5,402 bases of DNA from Thermodesulfobacteriaceae bacterium (GTDB lineage: Bacteria; Desulfobacterota; Dissulfuribacteria; Dissulfuribacterales; UBA3076): positions 1-5,402 of the forward strand of contig DTYO01000043.1 of assembly GCA_012961845.1 (NCBI GenBank). Reading direction: 5' to 3'. Under the pieces are notes generated by a model. It had not been told where the DNA came from. It saw only the letters and a program-made list of their open reading frames with translations, and ran no database searches. A program made the translations under genes and the position numbers. Below are positions 4,964-5,402 of this stretch, in pieces. Within the stretch, counting starts at the first letter, position 1. The number at the start of each line of letters is the position of its first letter.

Positions 4964-5160
4964 ATGCGGGATTATTCGCTTGAAAAGCCGACCGGACAGG
5001 TGCAGCAGATTCAACGAAAACATGTTCGGCAATTGAAGCCGCAAGGGGTTCACGATTTGATCAGATCTGCTGCATTATCAGGGACTCGAATTATCAAAGC
5101 ACTACTATGACTCCTGCGCCATGCCTATTGGGCAAACCCGCGGATCGAATAATCCCGGTT
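4964..5160 (-). mobile_element. MITE-like element, right copy (MITE-R)
   Basis: The ends form a perfect 12-bp inverted repeat, CGGGATTATTCG at 4967-4978 and its complement at 5146-5157. They have the same sequence type as the ends of the left copy. The body is the inverted partner of 4267-4429 and lacks the left copy's 62-nt extra segment. No open frame of note: read like the left copy it meets TAG and TGA. I see no clear target duplication. The left edge is about 20 nt before the selenoprotein ATG, just outside its Shine-Dalgarno, so the element must lie in that gene's leader or promoter region. Confidence 0.6.
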
Positions 5161-5163
5161 CAG

Positions 5164-5191
5164 TTGATAGTCTTGATACCGACAGAATAAT
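5164..5191 (+). promoter_or_regulatory. Candidate promoter for the partial right-edge gene
   Basis: TTGATA (5164-5169) and AATAAT (5186-5191) each match five of six consensus bases, with a 16-nt spacer. They lie just outside MITE-R and about 55 nt before the ATG at 5248. Confidence 0.4.
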
Positions 5192-5247
5192 TGAGAGTAT
5201 GCGCGTCAGCAAGATTGAAAATGAATTCAACAGGAAAGGACTGCTCC

Positions 5248-5402
5248 ATGTTTCGGCAGCTTGATCTGTTTTCTGCGCCGGAGATCAACTGCAATAGGGC
5301 AGTCAGGCTGCTGCTCGATCTGGATGCAGAGGCAGCGGATACGGCCTTCAATGAATTTGAAAGACAATATCCCAGGCGAACGAATCTGGATCTTGAGCGG
5401 AG
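5248..5402 (+). CDS. 5' end of an unidentified gene (runs off the window)
   Basis: An open frame of 51 codons with no stop before the window edge. It is preceded by AGGAAAGGA (5232-5240), with the last A 7 nt before the ATG. It starts M-F-R-Q-L-D-L-F-S-A-P-E, then reads R-A-V-R-L-L-L-D-L-D-A-E-A-A and F-N-E-F-E-R-Q-Y-P. The alternating hydrophobic and acidic helices suggest an all-alpha, possibly TPR-like, cytoplasmic protein. I do not recognise the family. An in-frame ATG nine codons earlier (5221) lacks a Shine-Dalgarno. It diverges from the selenoprotein gene, with MITE-R between them. Confidence 0.6.
   Translation, partial: MFRQLDLFSAPEINCNRAVRLLLDLDAEAADTAFNEFERQYPRRTNLDLER

Noticed and set aside
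5000..5060. TGA-ACC-CCT-TGC in MITE-R (minus strand), a second UxxC look-alike
   Set aside because: The frame has another stop (TAG) upstream, the left copy has CGA there, no start or ribosome binding site is present, and the segment belongs to a repeat.
5070..5100. tRNA-like TTCGAGTCCC (minus strand), suggesting a T-arm or att site
   Set aside because: The 5' side cannot pair to form a T-stem, and no acceptor, anticodon arm or CCA end is found.

Overview
The window looks like a stretch of chromosome from an anaerobic bacterium, most likely a Desulfobacterota (former Deltaproteobacteria) member. The reasons are moderate GC, a tandem UspA protein next to a CBS protein and a DASS/SLC13 permease, and an ArsC-like selenoprotein of a type I associate with that group. 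No phylogenetic marker is present, so the assignment is inference.

Layout. Bases 1-305 are non-coding leader. They hold a hairpin, a possible terminator of an upstream gene, and a sigma70-like promoter overlapped by a CRP/FNR-type box (ATGAT-N4-ATCAA). Then comes a same-strand operon: a tandem-domain universal stress protein (306-1154), a two-CBS-domain protein (1199-1777) and a 490-residue DASS-type anion permease (1791-3263). The gaps are 44 and 13 nt. Usp and CBS domains typically bind adenine nucleotides, so the pair may tie anion transport to energy status (inference). A 317-nt gap with a repeat and dyads leads to an NTF2/SnoaL-like protein of unknown function (3581-4051) behind a strong Shine-Dalgarno.

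The most notable gene is on the minus strand at 4605-4943. A conventional caller would start it at a GTG (4883) and report a 92-residue fragment. Read from the ATG at 4943, which has a good ribosome binding site, it is a complete 112-residue ArsC/Spx-like thioredoxin-fold protein. An in-frame TGA sits exactly at the active-site position (N-G-U-A-S-C, a UxxC motif), and candidate SECIS hairpins follow directly. It is almost certainly a selenoprotein.

This gene is enclosed by two related elements in opposite orientation (about 4264-4527 and 4964-5160). Both are bounded by inverted termini of the type CGGGATTATTCG, and they align without gaps over 163 nt at about 77% identity. They look like MITEs. 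The left copy has about 62 extra nt and a good intrinsic terminator. The right copy ends about 20 nt before the selenoprotein ATG, so it forms that gene's upstream region. The window closes with the 5' end of an unidentified plus-strand gene (5248 onward).
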